A stretch of 64,000 nt of DNA from Planctomycetota bacterium (GTDB lineage Bacteria; Planctomycetota; JAJSAM01; JAJVHW01), in NCBI GenBank assembly GCA_024280885.1, contig JAJRPF010000045.1:124001-188000 (forward strand). Direction: 5' to 3'. Shown in pieces: positions 9,278 to 17,611 of this stretch. Every line of letters begins with the position of its first letter. The first letter of the stretch is position 1. A program made the translations under genes and the position numbers. The notes under the pieces are model-generated. The model had not been told where the DNA came from. It ran no database searches and saw nothing but the letters and a program-made list of their open reading frames with translations.

Positions 9278-9859
9278 GTGTATCACCACCTCCGCGGCAC
9301 GCTCGTCACCAAGACTCCGGCAGAAGCCGTCGTCGAAGTCGGCGGCGTTGGCTACTTGCTCTCGATCCCGCTCAGCACGTACCAGGATCTGCCTGCCGAG
9401 AACGAGCCCGTGCTCCTCCTCACCACGTTCGTCGTGCGCGAGGACGCGCAGCGCCTGTACGGGTTCCTCACCTCTGGGGAGCGGGCGTTCTTCGAGATCC
9501 TGCGCGGTGTCTCCGGCGTGGGCCCGCAGGTGGCGCTTGCCATTGTTTCATCGATCTCGTTGCTCGAGTTCCGTGCAGCGGTATCGGGCGGCGACCCGGC
9601 GCGACTCCGACGCGTGAAGGGGGTCGGAAAGCGGCTCTCCGAGCGATTGGTGGTCGAGTTGAAGGATCGGCTCGGCGACGTCGGGGCCGACGCGCCGGCG
9701 GGCAGCGCCGATGCCGACGAGCGCGACGCCGTGCTCGCACTCGAAGCGCTCGGCTTCACTACGCCACAGGCCGCCAAGGCGGTGGCGAAGGTGCGCGCGG
9801 ACACACCCGAGACCCGTGATCCAGGTGACGTCGTTCGCGCAGCGTTGCAGCTCTTATAG
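9278..9859 (+). CDS. ruvA: Holliday junction branch migration protein RuvA
   Basis: RuvA binds four-way DNA junctions and loads the RuvB motor during recombination repair. The 193-residue product has the usual length. It opens YHHLRGTL.TKTPAEAVVEVGGVGYL (OB-fold), carries the tandem helix-hairpin-helix segments GVSGVGPQVALAI and GVGKRLSERLVVELKDRL, and ends with the small domain III that contacts RuvB (ALEALGFTTPQAAKAV). The start is a GTG at 9278 with no clear Shine-Dalgarno; the ATC before it is in frame, so the true start is not certain. ruvB and ruvC are not in the window. asnS follows 99 bases downstream. Confidence 0.95.
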   Translation: MYHHLRGTLVTKTPAEAVVEVGGVGYLLSIPLSTYQDLPAENEPVLLLTTFVVREDAQRLYGFLTSGERAFFEILRGVSGVGPQVALAIVSSISLLEFRAAVSGGDPARLRRVKGVGKRLSERLVVELKDRLGDVGADAPAGSADADERDAVLALEALGFTTPQAAKAVAKVRADTPETRDPGDVVRAALQLL

Positions 9860-9958
9860 CTCTGGACGGAGGCCACGGTATGGCAGCGACCCTGACCTGA
9901 GGTCGTTGATGCCCGCGGTCGCCGGTAGAGTACGACAGGCTCGAAACGGAGGACTCAC

Positions 9959-11272
9959 GTGCACGACCTTGTATCCATCGCTCATCTGCGTGAACACATC
10001 GGCGAGACGGTCCGCATTGGCGGCTGGCTCACGCACCTACGCTCGAAGGGCAAGATCTGTTTCGCCGTCATCCGTGACGGTTCGGCCGTCGTGCAGTGTG
10101 TGGTGGTGAAGAGCGCAGTCGACGAGACGGTCTTCGAGACGGCCGCGCACCTTCCCATCGAGACAAGCGTGATCGTCACCGGCGAAGTCAAGGCCGACGA
10201 CCGCAGCCCGGGAGGCGTCGAGCTCGGTGTGAGTGACCTCCAGGTCGTCGGCGCGAGTCCCGACTATCCGATCTCAAAGAAGGAACACGGTGTCGCCTTC
10301 CTCCAGGAACACCGCCATCTCTGGCTCCGATCCAGCCGGCAACACGCGGCGATGCGTATCCGGAGCGAGGTCGAAGCAGCGATCATGGAGTTCCTCCACG
10401 CCGAGGGCTTCGTCCGCTTCGACACGCCGATCCTCACGCCGTGCGCTGCCGAGGGCACCAGCAACCTCTTCGCCACCGAATACTTCGATCTGGGTGAGGC
10501 GTATCTGGCACAGACGGGGCAACTCTACGTCGAGGCCGGGATGATGGCGCTCGGCAAGGTCTACTGCTTCGGCCCGACGTTCCGCGCGGAGAAGTCGAAG
10601 ACCCGGCGGCATCTCACAGAGTTCTGGATGGTCGAGCCAGAGGCCGCGTTCATGGACCACGCGGGCAACCTGGAACTCCAGGAACAGATGCTCTCGTTCG
10701 TCGTGCAGCGCTGCGTTGAACGCCGGCGCGGCGATCTGGAACTGCTTGGGCGCGACATCGAGGCGCTCGAGCGCGTCCAGGCCCCATTTCCACGCATCAC
10801 GTACGACGAGGCCCTGGAACTCGTGCGCGAGAAGGCGCCTGACGACGGCTCGATCGAGCCAGTCGAGTGGGGCGAAGACCTCGGCGCTCCGCACGAGGTA
10901 TTGATCTCGGAACAATTCGATCGGCCTGTGTTCATCGAGAAGTACCCGGCCAAGATCAAGGCGTTCTACATGCAGCCGGATCCGGAACGACCCGAGGTCG
11001 TGCTCTGCTCCGACCTGCTCGCACCCGGATTCGGCGAGATCGTCGGGGGCAGCGAGCGCATCCACGACGAAGCACTCCTCCGCCAACGCATCGAGGAACA
11101 CGGACTGCCTGTCGAGAACTACCGCTGGTACCTCGACCTCCGCAAATACGGTTCGGTCCCCCACTCGGGGTTTGGCCTCGGCATTGAACGCGTCGTGCTG
11201 TGGATCAGCGGCCTGCCTCATATCCGCGAGGCCATTCCGTTCCCGCGGATGCTCTATCGGATCTATCCGTGA
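9959..11272 (+). CDS. asnS: Asparagine--tRNA ligase
   Basis: This class IIb aminoacyl-tRNA synthetase charges tRNA-Asn. The 437-residue product has the N-terminal anticodon-binding OB-fold ([20 protein letters not shown]), class II motif 2 ([15 protein letters not shown]), and motif 3 ([16 protein letters not shown]). The ending [13 protein letters not shown] is typical of AsnRS rather than AspRS, which normally carries a large insertion missing here. The GTG start at 9959 is preceded by GGAGG at a normal distance. Its TGA overlaps the GTG of moxR in a GTGA, so the two are probably translationally coupled. That pairing is odd functionally and likely just operon packing. Confidence 0.92.
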   Translation: MHDLVSIAHLREHIGETVRIGGWLTHLRSKGKICFAVIRDGSAVVQCVVVKSAVDETVFETAAHLPIETSVIVTGEVKADDRSPGGVELGVSDLQVVGASPDYPISKKEHGVAFLQEHRHLWLRSSRQHAAMRIRSEVEAAIMEFLHAEGFVRFDTPILTPCAAEGTSNLFATEYFDLGEAYLAQTGQLYVEAGMMALGKVYCFGPTFRAEKSKTRRHLTEFWMVEPEAAFMDHAGNLELQEQMLSFVVQRCVERRRGDLELLGRDIEALERVQAPFPRITYDEALELVREKAPDDGSIEPVEWGEDLGAPHEVLISEQFDRPVFIEKYPAKIKAFYMQPDPERPEVVLCSDLLAPGFGEIVGGSERIHDEALLRQRIEEHGLPVENYRWYLDLRKYGSVPHSGFGLGIERVVLWISGLPHIREAIPFPRMLYRIYP

Positions 11273-12270
11273 CAGACGCCCCCGCGAACCGCCCGGGAGC
11301 CTCGGACGCACTGGAGATGGCCCGCAACGACCTGGGGCGTGTTCGCAACGAGATCGCCAAGGCCATTGTCGGGTTGGACGGCGTCGTTAACGAGCTCCTC
11401 GTCGCCCTCCTCGCGAACGGCCACGTGCTGCTCGAAGGGCCGCCCGGACTCGGCAAGACGCTGCTCGTTCGCACACTCGCAGCGACACTTGCGCTGGAGT
11501 TCCGTCGACTGCAGTGCACGCCGGATCTCATGCCCGGCGACGTCACCGGCTCGGTCGTGTTGACTCCTGACGGAGCCGGACCCCGCTTCGCGTTCGCCGA
11601 GGGGCCGGTGTTCACCAACGTCTTGCTGGTCGACGAGATCAACCGCGCGACTCCGAAGACGCAGGCCGCGCTCCTCGAGGCCATGGAAGAGCAGCACGTC
11701 ACGGCCGGCGGCGAGACGCGCCACCTTCCGAGTCCGTTCATCGTCCTCGCCACGCAGAACCCGGTCGAGATGGAGGGCACGTACCCGCTGCCCGAGGCGC
11801 AACTGGACCGCTTCATGTTGAAGGTCCTGCTGACTCCGCCTGACACGGAGGAACTGGTCGAGATCGTCCGACGTACGACCGCCTCGTCTCAGCCGAGCCC
11901 CGCCTCGGTCCTCGATGGTGCGTCTCTCGCAGCGGCACGCGCGCTCGTGCGCGACATCGTGCTCGCGCCAGCGCTCCTGCACGCCCTGGCACGGACGATC
12001 ACGGCGACGCACCCGACGAGCCCCGACGCCTCCGCCGACGTGAAGCGCCTGGTACGCTATGGCGTCTCGCCCCGGGGCGCCCGCAGCTTGGCGCTCGCCG
12101 CAAAGGCCCGCGCACTACTCGCTGGCCGCCCGCACGTCGCCCTCGTCGACATTCAAGCCGCGTTCCTGCCGACGCTGCGTCATCGTCTCGTGCTCTCGTT
12201 TGAAGCCGAGGCGGAGGGCATCGACTCCGACACCGTGCTCGGCTCCGTGGCACCACTGCTCGAACCCTGA
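11269..12270 (+). CDS. moxR: MoxR-family AAA+ ATPase
   Basis: This 333-residue AAA+ ATPase is of the MoxR type, a chaperone-like family usually acting with DUF58 and von Willebrand A proteins. Walker A GPPGLGKT (about residues 57-64), Walker [11 protein letters not shown] (about 119), sensor 1 LATQNPVE (about 160) and the DRF motif (EAQLDRFM) are all present. The start is the GTG at 11269 that overlaps the asnS stop; longer in-frame starts lie inside asnS. In most genomes moxR sits directly before DUF58 and VWA genes. Here those partners are about 5 kb away on the opposite strand (17.6-20.2 kb), so the system appears split. Confidence 0.9.
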   Translation: MTDAPANRPGASDALEMARNDLGRVRNEIAKAIVGLDGVVNELLVALLANGHVLLEGPPGLGKTLLVRTLAATLALEFRRLQCTPDLMPGDVTGSVVLTPDGAGPRFAFAEGPVFTNVLLVDEINRATPKTQAALLEAMEEQHVTAGGETRHLPSPFIVLATQNPVEMEGTYPLPEAQLDRFMLKVLLTPPDTEELVEIVRRTTASSQPSPASVLDGASLAAARALVRDIVLAPALLHALARTITATHPTSPDASADVKRLVRYGVSPRGARSLALAAKARALLAGRPHVALVDIQAAFLPTLRHRLVLSFEAEAEGIDSDTVLGSVAPLLEP

Positions 12271-12506
12271 TCGGGAACCGGCAGCCAGCGCTCGGATCGA
12301 CGACTCTTGCGATCGGGACTCAGCTGGCCTGACTCGCATCCCCGGCGTGACCAGCTCTGCTGCGGTCCCCCGTCGCGCTCCGGTCCTCGTTGAGTCGGAC
12401 CTCGGTCAGTGGACACTCGCTGCCCTCCGTGGCGCCGCTCAGGCCGCACACCGTCCGTCGCTGGATCGCGCGGAGCCAGCGTCCCCAGGAACGAACACGG
12501 AATCGA

Positions 12507-12534
12507 GAACGGGGAGCCTTGCGGCTCCCCGTTC
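12507..12534. terminator. Bidirectional hairpin between convergent genes
   Basis: A perfect 12-bp stem (GAACGGGGAGCC with GGCTCCCCGTTC) and a TTGC loop sit between the convergent moxR and the secreted protein at 12581. Neither side has a T-run, but the position fits a shared terminator. A smaller palindrome, GATCTAG/CTAGATC, lies at 12553-12571. The rest of 12271-12580 shows no gene. Confidence 0.55.
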
Positions 12535-12580
12535 CTTGAAATCCTGGATCGTGATCTAGTGGTTCTAGATCTTCCTGCTC

Positions 12581-14794
12581 CTAGTGCGTGAAACAGGTCG
12601 CGTAGCGACGGATCTGACCGACAAAGATCTGGGTCGGCGGGACCGGACGGTTCGGGTCCATTGCCGCCAGTGTGCCGGTGCCCGCCACCGCCGCGAACAG
12701 GAACGCGTTCGGGTAGAACGGGTCCAGCGTCGCGAACGTCGGGTTGGGACCGACTTCCTTTGTCTGCACAGCATTCGGCGTGATCGAGAGACCGAACAGG
12801 CCGGTGATGTTGAGGCGCAGGTCGAGAACGGTGTTGCCGCCGGTGTTGGCGACGTACCAGACGATCGGGACCGAGTTACCCGTGAACGGGTTCAGCCACT
12901 GCTGGTTGCCCCAGACGCCGGTCGGGTTCCGGATGTTATCCGTGAACGTCGACTCGATGCCGTCGCGGGTCTGGCCCGCACCGAGGAAGCCACCACCGAG
13001 AGGCGGTGAGTTCAGGTAGAGGCTGACCGAACCCTCGGGGTCGTTCAGTCCACCCTGGTTGGCGATCATCGCTGCGCGAATACCGCCACCCTGAATGATG
13101 CTCCAGTCCATGTCGATCGGGTTGCTACCCGTCTCGAACGTGCCCTGGACCGAGTTGTCCTGCACGTTGATGACCGTGATCGAGCTGTCGAGCGTGTTCG
13201 TGCTGGCAACGCGACCGAGCAGGAAGCTGTCGGCAGACGCGCTGGTCGGACCGCGACCGGTCTGGATGACCGTTCGGCGCGACTGATTGTCGTTGATCGC
13301 ATCGCAAGGCGACGGCGCACCCGGCTGGCCGCCGAAGTTCACCGTGATGGCCTGCATATCGAGCGCAACCAGAGCGTTCGCAGCGAAGTCGGCCACGTAC
13401 ATCGTGGTGCGCGCCAGAGCGAAGTCGGTCGAGATCGTGACGTCACGTGGGCTGGAGAAGCCCGCAAAGCGACCGAGAGTCTGCAAGTTGCGCGAGTCGA
13501 GGACGGCGACCGTGGCGGTGCGCTGATCGACGGCGTAGATGAACGTATGCAGAGTGGTCGGGTCCCACCGCGGGTCGGTGATGACGCCGCCCGGACGGCC
13601 GATGCGCACCGGGCCCGGAGGGACGGTGGAGATCAGCGAGAAGTCCGTGACGCCCTGGTTGAACCGGTTGATGAACCCGGTGAGGTTGATCTCGTAGATC
13701 CCGGTGCCCGTGGTGGCAAGCAGAACGCGACCGGTCGCATAGCAACTGGGCGCGAAGAAGATCTGCTGCGAGCACGGCGTCGCCGTGGGCATGAGGTTGA
13801 ACTGCGGGCTTCCCGGTGCGAGTCCGACCGGCGGCGGTGTCACGCCCTTGGTCTGGAACTGCATCCGGAAGATGCCGTTGCCCTCGGAGGCGATCGTACC
13901 GAGCGGCGAGTCCCAGAAGGTCGTCGCTGGGTTGAAGCTCCAGTGGAGGCCAGCATCGCGCTTGAATGCGTTGCCAAAGACGTCGGTGACCGGCGATGCG
14001 GTTCCGGACGGATCTTCGCCCTGCATGAGGAACTGGATCGTGGTCTTCGGCGGGTAACCGAAGCACGGGTCCGGCTTGAACACGAGGTCGAAGCCGTTGC
14101 GCTCAAGAGAGATGCCCGAGCCACCGCCCGCGCCGGGGATGACCGACGGCGGGTTCGTCGAAGCGTCTTGCACCTGGGCGCTTGAGATGATCGAGCTCGA
14201 GTCGATCGGCTCGTTGAACGTCGCGACGATCTTCTGCTGCAGGCCGATATTGGTCTGGCCCTCGATCGGCGAGATCCGGTGCAGCACGGGGTTGTAGACG
14301 TCGGTACCGACCGAGAACGTCGTCGTGAAATCGGACAGGCCGAAATTCAGCATGCGACCACGACGGTTGCGCACGTTGCGCTTGACGTTCAGCGAGTACT
14401 GCCCCTGGGCGAGTACGCCCTGGTTCTGCTCGGTGCGCGGCCGGAAGATCAGCCGGTTACGGCGGACCGACGGCTCACCTGGCAGACGGCTGAAGGACGA
14501 GTCGAAGAACTCGACCTTCGAGGTCAGCCGGTTGAACGTGTTCTGGTTGTTGATAATGTCCCGCTTGCGGAGCGGGCTCGAGAATCGAACAGTCACAACG
14601 CCGTTCAGGCCGGGATCAGAGAGGTCCGGGAGGACCTCCTGGTTCAGGGTCGGCGTGACGAGTGTCACGACGAGATCCTTCTCGTTCTGGAAGCGAGCGC
14701 TCTTGCGCTTGCCGGCGTCTGCGGTGGACAAGCCCACCGAGAGCGCGCCAGCAAAGGCGAGTGCCACACTTCCAGCGACAAAGATGCGGTTCAT
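12581..14794 (-). CDS. Secreted Ig-like / beta-propeller-like protein
   Basis: This encodes a 737-residue exported protein. It starts MNRIFVAGSVALAFAGALSV with a signal ending near STADA, then has two Big_5/SbsA-type Ig-like regions (GVVTVRFSSPLRKRDI near residue 65 and NIGLQQKIVATFNEPIDSSS near residue 200). From about residue 330 a repetitive beta-rich part resembles a propeller (VAVLDSRNLQTLGRFAGF, MYVADFAANALVALDM, ITVINVQDNSVQGTFETGSN), like YVTN-type surface proteins. It is related in style to the two large proteins at 0.8-7.0 kb but lacks the glycine-rich tract. A GGGAGA box eight bases upstream supports the start, and a strong promoter precedes it. Function unknown; surface location inferred. 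Confidence 0.85.
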   Translation of the reverse strand: MNRIFVAGSVALAFAGALSVGLSTADAGKRKSARFQNEKDLVVTLVTPTLNQEVLPDLSDPGLNGVVTVRFSSPLRKRDIINNQNTFNRLTSKVEFFDSSFSRLPGEPSVRRNRLIFRPRTEQNQGVLAQGQYSLNVKRNVRNRRGRMLNFGLSDFTTTFSVGTDVYNPVLHRISPIEGQTNIGLQQKIVATFNEPIDSSSIISSAQVQDASTNPPSVIPGAGGGSGISLERNGFDLVFKPDPCFGYPPKTTIQFLMQGEDPSGTASPVTDVFGNAFKRDAGLHWSFNPATTFWDSPLGTIASEGNGIFRMQFQTKGVTPPPVGLAPGSPQFNLMPTATPCSQQIFFAPSCYATGRVLLATTGTGIYEINLTGFINRFNQGVTDFSLISTVPPGPVRIGRPGGVITDPRWDPTTLHTFIYAVDQRTATVAVLDSRNLQTLGRFAGFSSPRDVTISTDFALARTTMYVADFAANALVALDMQAITVNFGGQPGAPSPCDAINDNQSRRTVIQTGRGPTSASADSFLLGRVASTNTLDSSITVINVQDNSVQGTFETGSNPIDMDWSIIQGGGIRAAMIANQGGLNDPEGSVSLYLNSPPLGGGFLGAGQTRDGIESTFTDNIRNPTGVWGNQQWLNPFTGNSVPIVWYVANTGGNTVLDLRLNITGLFGLSITPNAVQTKEVGPNPTFATLDPFYPNAFLFAAVAGTGTLAAMDPNRPVPPTQIFVGQIRRYATCFTH

Positions 14795-14830
14795 GGACGT
14801 TCTCCCAGGATTTCGAGTCCGCTCGACCGG

Positions 14831-14858
14831 ATTGTAGGCGCATTCGCAGCACCGTCAA
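14831..14858 (-). promoter_or_regulatory. Sigma-70-type promoter for the secreted protein at 12581
   Basis: On the minus strand TTGACG (14858-14853) and TACAAT (14836-14831) are separated by 16 bases, close to the housekeeping consensus. The -10 box ends 36 bases ahead of the ATG at 14794, leaving a short leader that contains the ribosome-binding site. This is the clearest sigma-70-like promoter I found in the window. Confidence 0.7.
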
Positions 14859-14877
14859 GCAGAGGGACCACCTCTGC
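14859..14877 (-). terminator. Hairpin between the response regulator and the next promoter
   Basis: A perfect 7-bp GCAGAGG/CCTCTGC stem lies directly upstream of the -35 box of the promoter at 14831-14858 and downstream of the response-regulator gene. It could terminate that transcript. No T-run follows. Confidence 0.4.
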
Positions 14878-14921
14878 CGTACAAGCTCAACGCAACCACC
14901 GTGCCCGGACGACCGGACCTT

Positions 14922-14940
14922 CGTATGAGGTCATCATACG
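14922..14940. promoter_or_regulatory. Palindrome, possible operator
   Basis: CGTATGA and TCATACG flank a five-base spacer, a perfect 7-5-7 dyad about 65 bases upstream of the -35 box of the secreted protein gene. The size suits a dimeric regulator site, but no regulator can be assigned. The rest of 14795-15125 shows no gene. Confidence 0.35.
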
Positions 14941-15125
14941 CTCGCACCCCCCGAATATTGGAAGGTTCGTTTCCACTTCCTCGAGAAGTGAGAACGATCG
15001 TGCGCACACTTGACGCGACGAGCCTGGTGAAGAAATGAAGGTCCTCGACGGATCCGGGCGGGCTCGGCGTTTCCCTGGTCGAGTACGAGGACCCGTCAAA
15101 ACACCGTCCGTGAGCGACCCGATCC

Positions 15126-15533
15126 TCAGGCGTCGATGCCGGTCGCGGAGGCTGGATCCGCAGGAGACGGTCCGCGCCCGACCACGCGATCGACCGAGTC
15201 GAGGAGGGCCTGCACCTGAAAGGGCTTCGACAGGTACTCGTCCGCGCCGTAGAGCATGAAGTCGGAGATGCTCTGCTTTCGGGCATAGCCCGTCAGCACG
15301 ATGACCGTGACACCTGGGTAGTTGGCCTTCACCCGCCGCAGCAGGTCGAAGCCGTCGATGCCAGGCATGACGACGTCAGTGAGAACGAGGTCGTAGTGAC
15401 GCTCCGACATGCGCTGGAGGGCCGACTCTCCGTCCGTGGCGGTGTCCACGTCGTGGCCGCGCCGCGCAAGCACCCGCGTCAGCAGATCTCGCACGTACGT
15501 TTCGTCGTCCACAACTAGGATCTTGGTCGTCAT
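15126..15533 (-). CDS. Single-domain response regulator
   Basis: The 135-residue protein is a stand-alone CheY-like receiver. It has the acidic pair in ILVVDDE, the phosphoacceptor Asp in LVLTDVVMPGIDGFDLL, the conserved Thr in VIVLTGYA, and the Lys in EYLSKPF. There is no output domain, so it must act by protein contact or phosphotransfer. The start MTTKILVV at 15533 has CGGAG about six bases upstream; the longer ORF start is not supported. No histidine kinase is nearby, and the gene is divergent from the secreted protein at 15668. Confidence 0.9.
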   Translation of the reverse strand: MTTKILVVDDETYVRDLLTRVLARRGHDVDTATDGESALQRMSERHYDLVLTDVVMPGIDGFDLLRRVKANYPGVTVIVLTGYARKQSISDFMLYGADEYLSKPFQVQALLDSVDRVVGRGPSPADPASATGIDA

Positions 15534-15667
15534 TGAAGCTCCGGGATACCCCTTCGAGTTCTTCCCCATCGGCCAGCGGGGCTCCCGATCTTGAACCGAC
15601 CGGAACCCGCCCGCCGCCACCGTGTTGCAAGCGAACCCGAGTCAACCTTGCCGCGAGGGAGATCTTC

Positions 15668-16873
15668 ATGCGCACGTCAATCCTACTCTCCAGCCTTGCC
15701 CTGAGCCTGGTCGCGGCGCTCGTCCCGACGGCCGGACGGGCTGACGACGCGCCTGCCCCCATCGTCGAGTCGGGCGCGACTGATACTGGCGCTGTCGAGC
15801 CGGGCGCCCTCTTCGACGTCGTCGAATTGAAGGACGGTCGACGCCTGACCGGAGAGATCGTCGGGCAGAACAAGGAGTTCGTCTCCATACGGTCGGCCGG
15901 CGTGCTGCGGGCCTACCCGCGCGACCGCGTGGCCTCGATCACGCGCGCCGAACGGGACCGAGTGGGCCTGGCCGACGAGGATCGCTCGGGCAACGGCACC
16001 GACGCCCCTCTGCCGCCGCCCGTGACGGTGCCGACTTCGAAGAATGGGCCGACTTCGAAGAATGGGCCGACTTCGAAGACGGGGCCACTCTCGAAGAAGG
16101 ACGCCCGGAAGGCGGCCAGGAAGAGCGGCAAGCGACGCAATGCGACCGACGCCACGCGCCCCCTCAGCGGTGCGGGGCGGGCGTGGCTCCAGAGTCTGCT
16201 CGAGCGAGCGAACTCCAGTGAGAGTGACGATCCCGCAGTCCGGGCCAGCCTGGCTGCGGCCATACAGGCCATGGGGCCCGCGGCCATCGCGGATGTGAAG
16301 GCAGCAGCAGCCGCCGCTCCATCCGAGTCCCGCGCCATGCTCGAGCGCATCGCTCGGAAGATGAGCGCGAAGGCCAAGCAGCGGAGCGCGGCGGACCGTG
16401 CAGGACCGAGACGCCCCGCAACCGACGCGGCCACTCCAGCCGACGCACGTGATCGGCAGCGCGGCGCGAAGCCGACGGACACCGGCAAGAAAACGGATGC
16501 GCGCGGGTCGGCGCGGGCGGCTCTGGCGGCGCTCGGTCTATCGCGGGAGCAAGGCCAGGGTCTCCGCGAGCTCCTGCGCGACTTCGGGAAGGCACGCCGC
16601 GAGACCTACATGTCGGCCCGCAACGGCGACATCGATCGCACGGCAGCCCGCGAGCAGATCGCAGGGCTACGGACAGGGCTCATGACGTCCGCCGAGGCGC
16701 TTCTGGACGCCGAGCAGTACGCAGGCTTCGAGCAGGTCGCGGATGACCTCCTCAACGGCCGCGCGCGTGGCAAGCAGCGCACCGACGGGAAGCGTCGCCG
16801 GAAGAAGGGCTCGGAAGAGTCGCCGAAGACGGACGCTCCGAAGAGCGGCACGCGCAAGAACGCGATCGACTGA
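15668..16873 (+). CDS. Secreted Lys/Ala-rich protein of unknown function
   Basis: A 401-residue exported protein with signal peptide MRTSILLSSLALSLVAALVP ending near GRADD. About residues 45-95 form a small beta domain (VVELKDGRRLTGEIVGQNKE) resembling an SH3-like fold. Next come tandem TSKNGP repeats, basic Ala/Lys-rich segments, and a C-terminal helical part (LGLSREQGQGLRELLRDFGK and LLDAEQYAGFEQVADDLL) whose spacing recalls Spy/CpxP-like LTxxQ proteins; that likeness is weak. AGGGAG seven bases before the ATG at 15668 sets the start, and longer in-frame starts overlap the divergent response regulator. Function is not assigned. Confidence 0.75.
   Translation: MRTSILLSSLALSLVAALVPTAGRADDAPAPIVESGATDTGAVEPGALFDVVELKDGRRLTGEIVGQNKEFVSIRSAGVLRAYPRDRVASITRAERDRVGLADEDRSGNGTDAPLPPPVTVPTSKNGPTSKNGPTSKTGPLSKKDARKAARKSGKRRNATDATRPLSGAGRAWLQSLLERANSSESDDPAVRASLAAAIQAMGPAAIADVKAAAAAAPSESRAMLERIARKMSAKAKQRSAADRAGPRRPATDAATPADARDRQRGAKPTDTGKKTDARGSARAALAALGLSREQGQGLRELLRDFGKARRETYMSARNGDIDRTAAREQIAGLRTGLMTSAEALLDAEQYAGFEQVADDLLNGRARGKQRTDGKRRRKKGSEESPKTDAPKSGTRKNAID
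16033..16086 (+). repeat. 18-bp tandem repeat inside the secreted protein gene
   Basis: Three 18-bp units (GACTTCGAAGAATGGGCC, the third with a few changes) occur in tandem and encode repeated TSKNGP-type hexapeptides. The unit is a multiple of three, so copy-number change would keep the frame. A degenerate fourth unit follows. Confidence 0.8.
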
Positions 16874-17018
16874 CACGCCAGCGCGAGCGACGGCCAGCCT
16901 CCCAGATCAGGAACTCGTCAGCGGCGGGGTGTTTCGGCGTCGTGGCGTCGCGGCGTCGCGGTGTTTCAGAGTCGGAGCGTTTCGCCGGGGCGTATCAAGG
17001 TACTGCGCGCAGGCGGGA

Positions 17019-17606
17019 TCAGGGGAACATCTCGTAGGGCTTGCTGATCTTGTGCTCCACGACTCCGCCGTCGCGCACGACCACGTAGCCCTTCGCGGTC
17101 ACGCCGTCCTTCGAGACTTCGACTTGGACCCGTTCTTCGCCCGCGTCCAGCGACGCGAGATCGGTCTTGATCGTGACCACGTCGTAGCCCAGGTTGTGGA
17201 GTGTGCGCTTGATCTCGTCCGAGAGTTGCTCGGTCTCGGTACGCCCGAGAAGATCGCGGATCTCGGCGAGCGGTTGACGCAACTCACCGAGCCCCTCGCG
17301 CAGCGCCTCCAGCACCTCGGCCGAGACGCCACCACCGCCGATCCCACCGGCAGCGATCTCCGCCACCTTGGCATCCACAGAGTCACAGCGCAATGTGATC
17401 CGGTCGAGCGAATGCGCGATGCTCTCGAGCTGCGTCACGGCTTCGGTCAACTGAGCACCAGCACCCGAGTCCTCGGTCTGCCGCAACTGCCGACGAATGG
17501 CGGTCGCGCGGTCGAGAATCTTGTTCACGTTCAGGACGAGCCCGACGAGCAAGACAAGTTGGAGCGCCACCAAGATGGTGAGCGCGATCGCGATCCAGAG
17601 GTCCAT
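17019..17606 (-). CDS. Membrane-anchored coiled-coil protein
   Basis: This encodes about 195 residues: an N-terminal hydrophobic helix (DLWIAIALTILVALQLVLLV), then a helical region of heptad character (about residues 30-125) with a glycine-rich hinge GGIGGGG, and a small C-terminal beta segment (GVTAKGYVVVRDGGVVEHKI). It is the last gene of the run led by the LtaS-like protein. The upstream VWA gene ends at 17612 in an ATGATG context, so starts at 17615, 17612 or 17606 are possible. 17606 is preferred because it gives the AGGA box normal spacing. The family is not recognised; a structural or partner role for the VWA/DUF58 proteins is inferred from linkage only. Confidence 0.7.
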   Translation of the reverse strand: MDLWIAIALTILVALQLVLLVGLVLNVNKILDRATAIRRQLRQTEDSGAGAQLTEAVTQLESIAHSLDRITLRCDSVDAKVAEIAAGGIGGGGVSAEVLEALREGLGELRQPLAEIRDLLGRTETEQLSDEIKRTLHNLGYDVVTIKTDLASLDAGEERVQVEVSKDGVTAKGYVVVRDGGVVEHKISKPYEMFP

Positions 17607-17611
17607 GTGCA

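Noticed and set aside
15860..16900. CRISPR-like tandem repeats
   Set aside because: The 18-bp repeats at 16033-16086 have no spacers and are in-frame protein repeats. No CRISPR array or cas gene was seen in the window.
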